Positions 20,968-29,495 of a stretch of DNA of 30,373 nucleotides are shown in pieces. The notes below the pieces were generated by a model. That model worked only from the letters and a program-made list of their open reading frames with translations. It was not told the origin of the DNA and did not search any database. Position 1 is the first letter of the stretch; every line of letters starts with the position of its first letter. Position numbers and translations under genes: made by a program. The stretch is from contig JBFWSL010000008.1 in the NCBI GenBank assembly GCA_050248375.1, forward strand, positions 1 to 30,373, read 5' to 3'. Origin of the DNA: JAYZVT01 sp050248375. Its GTDB lineage: Bacteria; Pseudomonadota; Alphaproteobacteria; Rhizobiales; Methyloligellaceae.

Positions 20968-22112
20968 CGGACGCGGCAGCACGGCCGGCTTCGCCGGATA
21001 CCGCTCCAAGGCGCATCCGGGTCGCCCTCGGCGAGCGCAGCTACGACATCTTCATTGGCCCCGGCCTCATCGAGCGCGCGGGAGAGTACGTTGCCGCCGC
21101 GTGCCCGGCGCGACAGGCGGCCATCGTCAGCGATCGCACCGTGGCGGGGCTGCACCTGGAACGCCTCAAGGCCGGCCTGGCGCCGCAAGTGAAGGTCGCC
21201 GGCGCCGTCAGCGTGCCCGGCGGCGAATCGAGCAAGTCCTTCGCGCATCTGCAGCAGGTCTGCGAGAAGCTGCTCGAGCTCGGCATCGAGCGGGGAGACC
21301 TCGTCATCGCGCTCGGCGGCGGAGTCGTCGGCGACCTCGGCGGATTTGCAGCCAGCATCCTGCGCCGCGGCGTACGCTTCGTGCAGGTGCCGACGACGCT
21401 GCTCGCCCAGGTGGACTCCTCCGTCGGCGGCAAGACCGGCATCAATACGCCCCAGGGCAAGAACCTGATCGGCACCTTCTACCAGCCCTCTGTGGTGCTG
21501 GCTGACACCGACACGCTCGCCACCCTTCCCGCCCGCCAGTTCCGCGCCGGCTACGCGGAGGTGGCCAAATACGGACTGCTCGGCGACGCGGCCTTCTTTT
21601 CCTGGCTGGAGCGCAACTGGCGCGACGTCTTCGCCGGCACATCCGCCCGCGACGAGGCGATTGAAAAGAGCTGCCTCGCCAAGGCCGGAATCGTCGCTGA
21701 GGACGAGCGGGAACAGGGCCGCCGGGCCCTGCTCAATCTCGGCCACACCTTCGGTCACGCGCTGGAGGCATTCGCGGGCTATTCGGACCGCCTGCTTCAC
21801 GGCGAGGCCATCTCGATCGGCATGGTGCTCGCCTTCCAGTTCTCCTGCGAACTCGGCCTTGCGAAACCCGAAGACCGCGACCGGGTGGTGGCGCATCTGG
21901 AGACCGTCGGCCTGCCTACCCGCATTGCCCAGATGGTCAACGACAAACCGCGCGCCGCCGATCTGCTCAAGCTGATCGCTCAGGACAAGAAAGTCTCCGG
22001 CGGCAAGCTCGCCTTCATCCTGGCGCGCGGCATCGGCGACACCTATCTCGACCGCGATGTACCCACGGACAGGCTCGAGGATTTCCTCGCAAGAGCCTGC
22101 GGAGAAAGATGA
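20964..22112 (+). CDS. aroB: 3-dehydroquinate synthase
   Basis: AroB turns DAHP into 3-dehydroquinate, the second step of the shikimate pathway, using NAD and a metal. The 382-residue protein shows GGGVVGDLGGFAAS (NAD-binding), PTTLLAQVDSSVGGKTGIN (substrate phosphate), and the metal ligands in YAEVAKYG (Glu), LNLGHTFGHALE (His) and LLHGEA (His). The N-terminal 15 residues (TDAAARPASPDTAPR) are a variable leader. It overlaps aroK at the start and the DUF21/CBS gene at the end, each as ATGA. Pathway neighbours aroK and aroB in one operon are normal for proteobacteria. Confidence 0.97.
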   Translation: MTDAAARPASPDTAPRRIRVALGERSYDIFIGPGLIERAGEYVAAACPARQAAIVSDRTVAGLHLERLKAGLAPQVKVAGAVSVPGGESSKSFAHLQQVCEKLLELGIERGDLVIALGGGVVGDLGGFAASILRRGVRFVQVPTTLLAQVDSSVGGKTGINTPQGKNLIGTFYQPSVVLADTDTLATLPARQFRAGYAEVAKYGLLGDAAFFSWLERNWRDVFAGTSARDEAIEKSCLAKAGIVAEDEREQGRRALLNLGHTFGHALEAFAGYSDRLLHGEAISIGMVLAFQFSCELGLAKPEDRDRVVAHLETVGLPTRIAQMVNDKPRAADLLKLIAQDKKVSGGKLAFILARGIGDTYLDRDVPTDRLEDFLARACGER

Positions 22113-23404
22113 CGACCGGGCTGGCGCTGACAATCGGAGCGATATTTCTTCTTCTGCTGCTTTCGGCGTTCTTCTCCGGCTCCGAGACCGCGCTGACGGC
22201 CGCCTCCCGGGCGCGGCTCCATGCCATGGAGCAGGACGGCGTATCGCGGGCGAAGATCGTCAACAAGCTGATTGCTTCGCGCGAGCGTCTGCTTGGAGCG
22301 CTGCTGTTCGGCAACAACCTCGTCAACATCCTGGCGTCCGCGATCACCACCAGCCTGTTCCTCGCGGCATTCGGCGAGGCGGGGGTGGCCTACGCCACCC
22401 TGGCCATGACCGCGCTGGTGCTGATCTTCGGCGAGATACTGCCCAAGACCTATGCCATCACCAATCCCGACCGGGCCGCCCTGTTCGTCGCGCCCGCCGT
22501 GCGCCTGATCGTCTTCGTGTTCGCGCCCATCACCGCCGGCATTCAGGCCATCGTCCGTACCATCCTCAACCTGCTCGGCCCCAAGGTCAGCGAGGACGCC
22601 GCGGTTCTGTCGGCGCACGAGGAGATTCGCGGCGCCATCGAGCTGCATCACCTCGAAGGCGGCGTGGTCAAGCATGACCGCGACATGCTGGGCGGCGTCC
22701 TCGACCTCGGCGACCTCGAGGTCGCCGATGTCATGGTTCACCGCACCGACATGCACACCATCAATGCCTCCGACCCGCCGGAGAAAATCGTCGACCAGGT
22801 TCTGGAGAGCCCGTACACGCGCCTGCCGCTGTGGCGCGAGCAGCCGGAGAACATCGTCGGAATCCTGCACGCCAAGACGCTGTTCAAGTCCCTGCGCGAG
22901 CAGGGTGGCGATCCGGCGGGAATCGACATCCAGGCCGCCTGCACGCTGCCATGGTTCGTGCCGGACACCACCGGCCTCAAGGCCCAGCTCAACGCCTTCC
23001 TCAGGCGCAAGGCCCATTTCGCCCTTGTGGTCGATGAGTATGGCGAGGTGCAGGGACTGGTGACGCTGGAAGACATTCTCGAGGAGATCGTCGGCGAAAT
23101 TTCCGACGAGCACGACGTCATCGCCCAGGGCATCCGCCCCCAGTCCGATGGCACCGTGCAGGTGGACGGCTCCGTCCCCATCCGCGATCTCAACCGTGTC
23201 ATGGACTGGAACCTGCCCGACGAGGAAGCCACGACCATCGCCGGCCTCGTCATCCATCAGGCCCAGACCATCCCCCGTCCCGGCCAGGCCTTCACCTTCG
23301 ACGATTTCCGTTTCGAGGTGCTGCGCCGAGAGAAGAACCGGGTAACGGCCCTCAAGATCACGCCCATGGGCGCCCCGGCAAAAAGCCCGCGCAAGCGGGC
23401 CTGA
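22109..23404 (+). CDS. DUF21/CNNM and CBS domain protein, CorC/HlyC family
   Basis: A 431-residue inner-membrane protein. The DUF21 (CNNM) part, about 1-185, has at least three hydrophobic helices and the family segments FFSGSETALTAASRARL, LFGNNLVNILASA and LIFGEILPKTYAI. A tandem CBS pair (about 205-325) includes MVHRTDMHTI and DEYGEVQGLVTLEDILEEIVG, and a CorC_HlyC domain (about 340-422) ends it. Relatives export magnesium or, in some cases, take part in cobalt/magnesium resistance; the haemolysin label attached to this family is historical. The start overlaps aroB as ATGA, a recurrent alphaproteobacterial arrangement with no known metabolic reason. Two hairpins lie at its 3' end. Confidence 0.93.
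   Translation: MTTGLALTIGAIFLLLLLSAFFSGSETALTAASRARLHAMEQDGVSRAKIVNKLIASRERLLGALLFGNNLVNILASAITTSLFLAAFGEAGVAYATLAMTALVLIFGEILPKTYAITNPDRAALFVAPAVRLIVFVFAPITAGIQAIVRTILNLLGPKVSEDAAVLSAHEEIRGAIELHHLEGGVVKHDRDMLGGVLDLGDLEVADVMVHRTDMHTINASDPPEKIVDQVLESPYTRLPLWREQPENIVGILHAKTLFKSLREQGGDPAGIDIQAACTLPWFVPDTTGLKAQLNAFLRRKAHFALVVDEYGEVQGLVTLEDILEEIVGEISDEHDVIAQGIRPQSDGTVQVDGSVPIRDLNRVMDWNLPDEEATTIAGLVIHQAQTIPRPGQAFTFDDFRFEVLRREKNRVTALKITPMGAPAKSPRKRA
23380..23400 (-). terminator. Terminator-like hairpin on the minus strand at the end of the DUF21/CBS gene
   Basis: Read on the minus strand, GCCCGC-TTGC-GCGGGC is a 6-base-pair stem directly followed by TTTTT. It lies inside the last codons of the plus-strand gene, so it could stop antisense transcripts coming from bolA, which is the next minus-strand gene. 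Confidence 0.4.
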
Positions 23405-23431
23405 AGCCCGGAGGCCCATTCATTCCGGGTT
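23405..23431 (+). terminator. Weak terminator after the aroK-aroB-DUF21 operon
   Basis: CCCGGA (23407-23412) and TCCGGG (23424-23429) pair around 11 bases and can be extended by a G-T and an A-T pair. A T-rich, not pure-T, stretch (TTCATCTTCACTTT) follows. Confidence 0.4.
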
Positions 23432-23435
23432 CATC

Positions 23436-23465
23436 TTCACTTTGCGAGTGTTTGCGCAGTAGAAT
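23436..23465 (+). promoter_or_regulatory. Candidate sigma-70 promoter for the OmpA-domain gene
   Basis: TTCACT (23436-23441; 4/6) and TAGAAT (23460-23465; 5/6) are 18 bases apart. Transcription would begin about 24 bases before the ATG at 23496. Confidence 0.4.
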
Positions 23466-23495
23466 GCTGAACCCGCATGCCGGGAGGAGAATGTC

Positions 23496-24119
23496 ATGAA
23501 ATCCGCATCCTTTTTTGCAACCCTTGCCATCGCAATCGCCGTTGGCCTCGCCGCCGCGGCTCCGTCGCTGGCGCAGGACGCGCCCAGCAAGGATCAGATG
23601 CTCAAGGCACTGAAGAAGCCCGCAACCCGCTCCCTGGTCATCACCGACCCGGCCAAGGAGAAAAAGGAGCAGGAGCTCATCAAGACCCTGCAGACCCGGG
23701 GCACCCGCGCCATCACCGTCGAGGAACGCGCGCAGGTGGCCGAGATCGTCAAGGAGAAGCCGGCTCTCGATCTGGAAATCTTCTTCGCCTACAACTCCGA
23801 TGTGATTCAGCAGGAGTCGGTCCCCAGCCTGATGAATCTGGGCAAGGCTCTCATTGACGGCGAGCTGAAGGACACGGTCTTCCTCGTCGGCGGCCATACC
23901 GATGCAACCGGCTCCGATATCTACAATCTCGACCTGTCGCAGCGCCGCGCCAACTCGGTGAAGGGCTTCCTGATGCAGAACTTCAAGATCGCTCCGGATC
24001 GCCTGGTCGCCACCGGCTTCGGCGAGGAGCAGCTCAAGGATCCGGCGGACCCCGCCGGCGGCATCAACCGCCGCGTCCAGATCGTCAACCTGGCCAGCGT
24101 GAAGCAGGCAGGCAAGTAG
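23496..24119 (+). CDS. OmpA-domain periplasmic protein
   Basis: A 207-residue exported protein. A Sec signal peptide covers about 1-26 (ending SLAQ). Residues 30-90 are charged and helical, with no beta-barrel. An OmpA-C peptidoglycan-binding domain fills about 92-200: FFAYNSDVI, GHTDATGS with Asp136, and DLSQRRANSVKGFL with Arg150/151; the Asp and Arg are the usual diaminopimelate contacts. It lacks a lipobox, so it is soluble or peptidoglycan-bound rather than a Pal lipoprotein. A strong GGGAGGAGA (23482-23490) precedes the start. It probably has its own promoter and is convergent with bolA, only 9 bases apart. Confidence 0.9.
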   Translation: MKSASFFATLAIAIAVGLAAAAPSLAQDAPSKDQMLKALKKPATRSLVITDPAKEKKEQELIKTLQTRGTRAITVEERAQVAEIVKEKPALDLEIFFAYNSDVIQQESVPSLMNLGKALIDGELKDTVFLVGGHTDATGSDIYNLDLSQRRANSVKGFLMQNFKIAPDRLVATGFGEEQLKDPADPAGGINRRVQIVNLASVKQAGK

Positions 24120-24128
24120 CCCGGACGC

Positions 24129-24395
24129 TCATTCCCCCGGCGCGCTGGCCTTGATGGCCAGCGCGTGCACGCCCCCCCCGAGCTCGGCCGCGAGCGTCTC
24201 GTTGACCATGCGATGCCGGTTGACGCGGCTCTGTCCGGAGAACCGGTCCGAGACGATGGTCACGCGGAAATGACTCTCGCCGGTCCCCGGCGAAGAGGCA
24301 TGATGGGCATGCAGATGCGACTCGTTGCGCACCTCCAGCAAGGAGGGCGCAAAGGCCTCGGTTAACTTCTGCCTGATAGTGCTTTCAAGCGACAT
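24129..24395 (-). CDS. bolA: BolA family protein
   Basis: An 88-residue protein of the BolA family with ESHLHAHHA, HFRVTIVSDRF and the helix-turn segment RVNRHRMVNETLAAELGGGVHALAIKA. Family members pair with monothiol glutaredoxins to hold a [2Fe-2S] cluster; His residues in the variable loop and at the RH motif are candidate ligands. The only glutaredoxin in the window (grxC) is the dithiol class, so its partner must lie elsewhere. AGGAG lies 6 bases before the ATG (24402-24406). It is divergent from the J-domain gene over 92 bases. bolA next to J-domain-cobS-cobT is a recurrent alphaproteobacterial order. Confidence 0.94.
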   Translation of the reverse strand: MSLESTIRQKLTEAFAPSLLEVRNESHLHAHHASSPGTGESHFRVTIVSDRFSGQSRVNRHRMVNETLAAELGGGVHALAIKASAPGE

Positions 24396-24487
24396 GACCG
24401 GCTCCTGATTCCGCTTGTGAGTGGCGCGCGCCCGTGGGGCTCCCGCGACCTATTGTATTGGACCTTCGCCAACCCCATACTCGCTCC

Positions 24488-25111
24488 GTGAAACTGGATT
24501 CTGAATATTTCGACTGCATTCGCGTCAAGCCGGACGAGGACCGGATCGCGCGCCGGTCCCTGCCGCGCTGCGAGTGGAAGGGCTGCGACAACCCTGCCAC
24601 TCACCCGGCCCCGCGCGGCCGCGGGCAGGAAGGCAGATACTTCCACTTCTGTATCGACCACGTGCGCCAGTACAACAAGTCCTACAATTATTTCGAGGGC
24701 ATGAGCGACGAGGACGTGGTCAGCCACCAGAAGTCCGACGTGACCGGCCAGCGCCCGACCTGGGCCATGGGCGTCAACCGCTGGGGCCGCAAGCAGGAGC
24801 CGGGCAGCACACGGCCTTCCGGCTTCAGCGCCTTCACCGTGGACGACCCCTTCGGAATGTTCGGCCCCGGCGACGGCCATGGCGCTGCGATGCCGGAAAC
24901 CGAGGCCAGGCCCATCCGCAACGCCGAGCGCAAATGCCTGAAAGCCCTGGACCTGGACGTCTCGGCGAGCCCGAAGACCATAAAGTCCCGTTTCAAGGAG
25001 CTTGTGAAGCGCCTGCATCCCGACCACAACGGCGGCGACCGCGGGGCCGAGGACAAGTTGCGCGAAGTCATCCAAGCCTATAACTATCTAAAGCAGGCGG
25101 GCCTCTGCTGA
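24488..25111 (+). CDS. J-domain protein with N-terminal Cys/His zinc-like motif
   Basis: A 207-residue cytoplasmic protein. The C-terminal J-domain (about 145-207) has the catalytic HPD at 177-179 and would stimulate a DnaK-type ATPase. The N-terminal half carries CEWKGC (Cys28, Cys33), His39, and FCIDH (Cys55, His58), a likely zinc site, followed by the highly conserved-looking YNKSYNYFEGMSDE. This domain pairing marks a family found next to cobS in alphaproteobacteria. The start is taken as GTG at 24488 (MKLDSEYFD), the usual N-terminus; an in-frame GTG at 24434 would add 18 unrelated residues. Neither has a clear ribosome site. A role as co-chaperone for cobaltochelatase assembly is only a guess from position. 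Confidence 0.88.
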   Translation: MKLDSEYFDCIRVKPDEDRIARRSLPRCEWKGCDNPATHPAPRGRGQEGRYFHFCIDHVRQYNKSYNYFEGMSDEDVVSHQKSDVTGQRPTWAMGVNRWGRKQEPGSTRPSGFSAFTVDDPFGMFGPGDGHGAAMPETEARPIRNAERKCLKALDLDVSASPKTIKSRFKELVKRLHPDHNGGDRGAEDKLREVIQAYNYLKQAGLC

Positions 25112-25224
25112 GGCCTTTCGCCCCGGACGCTCCCGTTTATGGGATATGCGCCCGGCCTCTGGCCCGAAACACATTGGCGCGGCCGACGACGCCGCGCCCG
25201 AAATAACGACTGGATTTCCAATAC

Positions 25225-26214
25225 ATGCCAAGCGCCGCCAAAGCCGAGACGCCCGGCCTGCCCGACATGACCGTATCGGTCCGCCAGGTCTTCGGCATCG
25301 ATTCCGACCTCGAGGTTCCCGCCTATTCCAAGGCGGACGAACATGTTCCCGATCTCGACCAGGACTACCTGTTCAACCGGGACGTGACCCTCGCCATCCT
25401 CGCCGGCTTCAAGCACAACCGGCGCGTCATGATCCAAGGCTATCACGGCACCGGCAAATCCACCCATATCGAGCAGGTGGCCGCGCGGCTCAACTGGCCC
25501 TGCATCCGCGTCAATCTCGACAGTCATGTCAGCCGCATCGACCTGGTCGGCAAGGACGCCATCGTGCTGAAGGACGGCCAGCAGGTCACCGAGTTCCGCG
25601 AGGGCATCCTGCCCTACGCCCTGCAGTCGAACACCGCCCTGGTTTTCGACGAGTATGACGCCGGCCGGCCGGACGTGATGTTCGTCATCCAGCGCGTGCT
25701 GGAGGTGCAGGGACGCCTCACGCTGCTCGACCAGTCCAAGGTGATCCGTCCGCACCCGGCTTTCCGGCTGTTCTCGACCACGAACACCATCGGCCTCGGC
25801 GACACCTCCGGCCTGTATCACGGCACCCAGCAGATCAACCAGGGCCAGATGGACCGCTGGAACATCGTTGCCACCCTCAACTACCTGCCGCACGAGGACG
25901 AGGTTCGCATCGTGCTGGCCAAGGCCAAGAGCTATGACACCGGGGAAGGCCGCAAGACCGTCTCCGCCATGGTGCGGCTCGCCGACCTGACCCGCAGCGC
26001 CTTCATCAACGGCGATCTCTCCACCGTCATGAGCCCCCGCACGGTGATTACCTGGGCGGAGAACGCGGAGATTTTCGGCGACATCGGCTTCGCCTTCCAG
26101 GTCAGTTTCCTCAACAAGTGCGACGAGCTGGAGCGGGGTCTGGTGGCGGAGTTCTACCAGCGCTGCTTCAACGCCGAGCTGCCGCAATCGACGGCGAACG
26201 TCGCCCTCAGCTGA
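25225..26214 (+). CDS. cobS: Aerobic cobaltochelatase subunit CobS (AAA+)
   Basis: CobS is the AAA+ ATPase of the aerobic cobaltochelatase, which with CobT and CobN inserts cobalt into hydrogenobyrinate a,c-diamide during cobalamin synthesis. The 329-residue protein has Walker A GYHGTGKST (72-80), Walker B ALVFDEYD and the QGQMDRWNI arginine-containing segment. The N-terminal motif VSVRQVFGIDSDLEVPAY is family-specific. Length is normal. No Shine-Dalgarno is obvious before the ATG. cobT starts 6 bases after the stop. The 113 bases between the J-domain gene and cobS hold no recognised element. Confidence 0.96.
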   Translation: MPSAAKAETPGLPDMTVSVRQVFGIDSDLEVPAYSKADEHVPDLDQDYLFNRDVTLAILAGFKHNRRVMIQGYHGTGKSTHIEQVAARLNWPCIRVNLDSHVSRIDLVGKDAIVLKDGQQVTEFREGILPYALQSNTALVFDEYDAGRPDVMFVIQRVLEVQGRLTLLDQSKVIRPHPAFRLFSTTNTIGLGDTSGLYHGTQQINQGQMDRWNIVATLNYLPHEDEVRIVLAKAKSYDTGEGRKTVSAMVRLADLTRSAFINGDLSTVMSPRTVITWAENAEIFGDIGFAFQVSFLNKCDELERGLVAEFYQRCFNAELPQSTANVALS

Positions 26215-26220
26215 GCCGCC

Positions 26221-28119
26221 ATGCCCCCAGCCAAACGCAAGGACGGACCTGCTGAGCCCTTCAAGCAGGCGCTCGCGCTTGCGACACGGGCCATTGCGGG
26301 GGATTCCGAGCTGCAGGTGTCCTACACCGCCGATCCGCCCGGCCTGTCCGGCGGCGCGGTCAAGCTGCCCGAACCCTCGCGCGTACCCAGCCGCGCGGAG
26401 ATCGACGCCATCCGCGGCCACGCGGACTCCGCCGCATTGACCCTGGCCTGCCACGACGCAGGCATCCACCGCAGGCTCGTGCCCGGGGGCGGCCTCGCCC
26501 GCTCGGTCTTCGAGGCGGTCGAGCGCGCCCGCGTGGAGGCGATCGGCGCCCAGCGCATGGCCGGCATGGCCCGCAACCTCACCGCCAAGATCGAGCATAA
26601 ATACGAGCGCGGCAACTGGGACCAGATCAGCGACAAGAGCGAGGCGCCCCTCGACGAGGCCCTCTCCCTGATGGTGCGCGAGCGCCTCACCGGCGCCTCG
26701 CCGCCTCTCAACGCCATGCCCATGGTCGACGCCTGGCGGGCATGGGTCGACCAGCGCACCGGCAACGTCATGGACCGGCTGGACGAACTGGTGGATGACC
26801 AGGACGCCTTCGGCCGGCTCATCCGCGACATGCTCACCGCCCTCGACCTCAGCGAGGAGATGCAGGAGCAGTCCGACCAGGACAGCGACGGCGAGGAGAA
26901 TTCCGAATCCGACAGCAACTCTTCCGAAGCCGGAGAGCAGGGAGAGACCGGCGAGACAGGAGAAGTGCTCTCCGCCGAGGACACCGCCGCCCAGGGCGAA
27001 GGAGGCGACGAACTCGAGCTGTCCGATCTCGGCGACGTGGACACCATGGACGGCGACGCGGACGGAAAGGGCGACGCCCAGCCCAACGAGCCCTGGCGCC
27101 CCAATGCCTCGGTTCTCGATTCACCGGAACGCTTTGGCTACAACGTCTATATGCGCCAGTTCGACGAGACGGTCGCCGCGGAGGACCTTTGCGACCCGGA
27201 CGAGATCGAACGGCTTCGCGCCTTCCTCGACAAGCAGTTGCAGAACCTGCATGGCGCTGTCTCGCGCCTCGCCAACCGCCTGCAGCGCCGGCTGCTGGCG
27301 CAACAGAACCGCGGCTGGGACTTCGACCTCGAAGAGGGCATTCTCGACGTGGCGCGGCTGCCGCGCGTGGTCACCGACCCCATGCATCCGCTCTCCTTCA
27401 AGCGCGAGCGCGACACCGACTTCCGCGACACCGTGGTCACGCTGCTTCTGGACAACTCCGGCTCGATGCGCGGACGCCCCATCATGGTGGCCGCCTGCTG
27501 CGCCGATATCCTGGCGCGCACGCTGGAGCGCTGCGGCGTCAAGGTCGAGATCCTCGGCTTCACCACCCGCGCCTGGAAAGGCGGCCAGTCGCGCGAACAG
27601 TGGCTCGCCTCGGGCAAGCCGCCCGCGCCCGGACGCCTGAACGACCTGCGCCACATCATCTACAAGGCCGCCGACGCGCCGTGGCGACGGTCGCGCCGCA
27701 ATCTCGGGCTGATGATGCGCGAGGGCCTGCTCAAGGAGAACATCGACGGCGAGGCGCTGACATGGGCCCATTCGCGCCTGCTGGCCCGGCCCGAGCAGCG
27801 CCGCATCCTGATGATGATCTCCGACGGCGCGCCTGTTGACGATTCCACGCTCTCGGTGAATTCCGGCTGCTACCTCGAGCGGCACCTGCGACAGGTCATC
27901 GAGGAGATAGAGACCCGTTCTCCGGTCGAACTCATCGCCATCGGCATCGGCCATGACGTGACCCGCTACTACCGCCGTGCCGTCACCATCACCGACGCGG
28001 AGGAACTGGCTGGCGCGCTCACCGGCAAGCTGGCGGAACTGTTCGAGGAAGACTCGGCCAAGACATCCGGCCAGCCGCGGCGCGGCAGCTCCCGCCGCCC
28101 GGCGCGATCTCTGCACTAG
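26221..28119 (+). CDS. cobT: Aerobic cobaltochelatase subunit CobT (VWA)
   Basis: CobT forms hexameric rings with CobS and couples ATP use to the CobN catalytic subunit. The 632-residue protein has an N-terminal helical region, an acidic low-complexity linker (about 220-275, rich in Glu, Asp, Ser and Gly) and a C-terminal von Willebrand A domain with the metal-binding MIDAS DNSGSMRG: Asp411, Ser413, Ser415. The linker is a normal family feature. Six bases separate it from cobS and no ribosome site is visible, suggesting coupled translation. cobN is not in the window; in alphaproteobacteria it usually lies in another cob cluster. Confidence 0.96.
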   Translation: MPPAKRKDGPAEPFKQALALATRAIAGDSELQVSYTADPPGLSGGAVKLPEPSRVPSRAEIDAIRGHADSAALTLACHDAGIHRRLVPGGGLARSVFEAVERARVEAIGAQRMAGMARNLTAKIEHKYERGNWDQISDKSEAPLDEALSLMVRERLTGASPPLNAMPMVDAWRAWVDQRTGNVMDRLDELVDDQDAFGRLIRDMLTALDLSEEMQEQSDQDSDGEENSESDSNSSEAGEQGETGETGEVLSAEDTAAQGEGGDELELSDLGDVDTMDGDADGKGDAQPNEPWRPNASVLDSPERFGYNVYMRQFDETVAAEDLCDPDEIERLRAFLDKQLQNLHGAVSRLANRLQRRLLAQQNRGWDFDLEEGILDVARLPRVVTDPMHPLSFKRERDTDFRDTVVTLLLDNSGSMRGRPIMVAACCADILARTLERCGVKVEILGFTTRAWKGGQSREQWLASGKPPAPGRLNDLRHIIYKAADAPWRRSRRNLGLMMREGLLKENIDGEALTWAHSRLLARPEQRRILMMISDGAPVDDSTLSVNSGCYLERHLRQVIEEIETRSPVELIAIGIGHDVTRYYRRAVTITDAEELAGALTGKLAELFEEDSAKTSGQPRRGSSRRPARSLH

Positions 28120-28130
28120 CCCTTCCGTCC

Positions 28131-29168
28131 ATGGTCGCCACCCGTATCCGAGCCATCGCCGCAGCCGGAACGCTCGCGGCCGCGCTGGCCCTCGGCGCCT
28201 CCGGGTCCGACTCGGAGGAGCTGACCCGGCCTGTCCCGGTCGAGGCGACGGTCCGCGCCATACCCTTCGAGACCGGCTTTCCCGGACGCACCCGCTTCGG
28301 CAAGCTGGAATGGCTGGGGACGCTCGAACTGGAATCGGAGTCGCCCTACTTCGGCGGCTATTCGGGCATCGCGGTCAGCGCCGACGGGAAAGAGTTCATG
28401 GCCGTGTCCGACGCCGGAAGCTGGCTGCGCGGACGCATCGTCACCAACGCCGCGGGCCTGCTCACGGGCGTCGCCGGACTGACCGCGGGACCGTTGCTTG
28501 GCCCCGACGGCAAGCCGCTCGACAGGAAGGCCGACGCCGATGCGGAAGGGGTGGCCTCCGCGGTGCCCGGCAGGCTCGACGGCGAGACCTTCATTGCCTT
28601 CGAACGCAGGCACCGCATCGTCGTCTCCGGCAATGGCCCCGAGGGTCTGGGACCGGTGACGCGCCAGGTCGTGCTGCCGCCGGAAGCCCTCAAGGCCAGC
28701 GGCAATGCGGGCCTGGAGGCGATCACCGTGCTGCGCGATGGCCCCGACAGGGGCGCACTGGTAATTTTCGCGGAGAAGCTGCTCGACCCGGCCGGAAATC
28801 ACAGCGGCTGGCTGCTCGGGCCCGACGCTCCGCGCCGGCTGTCCCTGAAGCGCCTCGACGGGTTCGACGTCACCGACGCCGCGGCGCTTCCCGGTGGCGG
28901 CGTCGTGGTGCTGGAACGATGCTTCCCCTGCCCCATCCTCACCCAGATGCGCCTGCGCCGCCTGTCAGCCCAAGACCTGGCGTCGGGCAAGCCGATGGAG
29001 GGCGACACGCTCCTGCTCGCCGGCCAAGTCTACGAAATCGACAACATGGAAGGGATCGCGGTTCACATCGACGCCCGGGGCCGCAGCATCCTTACCGTCA
29101 TCTCCGATGACAACTTCAACCGCCGCTTCCAGCGCACGCTCCTGATGCGCTTTCTCGTCGCGGACTGA
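28131..29168 (+). CDS. Exported phytase-like / esterase-like protein (PF13449-type)
   Basis: A 345-residue protein with an N-terminal export signal (about 1-24, ending LGASGS) and a beta-propeller-like body of the esterase-like-activity-of-phytase family. Visible family segments include GGYSGIAVSADGKEFMAVSDAG (in two parts, about 75-96), DAEGVAS (138-144), EAITVL, DVTDAAALPGGGVVVLERCF and the end motif DNMEGIAVHID followed by ISDDNFN. These acidic patches resemble calcium or phosphate sites of phytases, but the activity of this family is not established. It starts 11 bases after cobT with no clear ribosome site and is probably the last gene of that operon; relatives often follow cobT in alphaproteobacteria. 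Confidence 0.85.
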   Translation: MVATRIRAIAAAGTLAAALALGASGSDSEELTRPVPVEATVRAIPFETGFPGRTRFGKLEWLGTLELESESPYFGGYSGIAVSADGKEFMAVSDAGSWLRGRIVTNAAGLLTGVAGLTAGPLLGPDGKPLDRKADADAEGVASAVPGRLDGETFIAFERRHRIVVSGNGPEGLGPVTRQVVLPPEALKASGNAGLEAITVLRDGPDRGALVIFAEKLLDPAGNHSGWLLGPDAPRRLSLKRLDGFDVTDAAALPGGGVVVLERCFPCPILTQMRLRRLSAQDLASGKPMEGDTLLLAGQVYEIDNMEGIAVHIDARGRSILTVISDDNFNRRFQRTLLMRFLVAD

Positions 29169-29281
29169 AGGCCCCCGGCCGCGGCAATCGCCGCAGTTGC
29201 ACGAATTGTCCCGAAATGGGTCAAACATTCGCCCATATGCAGCGCCAGTTTCTGCGTCGTCGGGTTCTGTCGGAAGTACGG

Positions 29282-29297
29282 CGACGGCGTGCCGTCG
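29282..29297. repeat. 16-bp palindrome upstream of the right-end gene
   Basis: CGACGGC and GCCGTCG are perfect inverted arms around GT, giving a 16-base palindrome about 200 bases before the ATG at 29496. Possible operator; no regulator can be named. Confidence 0.45.
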
Positions 29298-29336
29298 TCA
29301 GGGGTATTGCGTACCGGCAAAGCCTCCGGTCGTGAC

Positions 29337-29365
29337 GCATAGGCGTGCATTCGCGTGCGCCTAGC
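29337..29365. repeat. Interrupted dyad in the right-end intergenic gap
   Basis: GCATAGGCG and CGCCTAGC pair over 8 bases with one bulged A around a 12-base loop. There is no T-run, so it is not a normal terminator. Confidence 0.35.
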
Positions 29366-29495
29366 ATGGCCGGAGCCGCGCGCCAGCGGGTCAGAATGAC
29401 AGCCCGGAGTGAACATGGGGACTGCGGCCGTCCGGCCATTTGTCGGGCGAGGAGGACGGCTGTTGTCCGGTCGGGAAACACGAAAGGCAACCGCC

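Larger units (their letters stand above)
29169..29495 (+). other. 327-base gap before the truncated right-end gene
   Basis: No convincing gene or RNA is seen. The gap holds a small stem GCGGC/GCCGC (29181-29194) just after the phytase-like gene, a 16-base palindrome CGACGGC-GT-GCCGTCG (29282-29297), and an 8-base dyad with one bulge, GCATAGGCG / CGCCTAGC (29337-29365). No good sigma-70 promoter was found. Confidence 0.5.

Noticed and set aside
27121..28116. A 331-codon open frame antisense to cobT
   Set aside because: It overlaps the conserved VWA domain of CobT, has no recognisable domain, and is a composition shadow.
29198..29215. Possible sigma-54 promoter (TTGCAC...TTGT)
   Set aside because: The GG and GC dinucleotides do not fall at the required 10-base separation.
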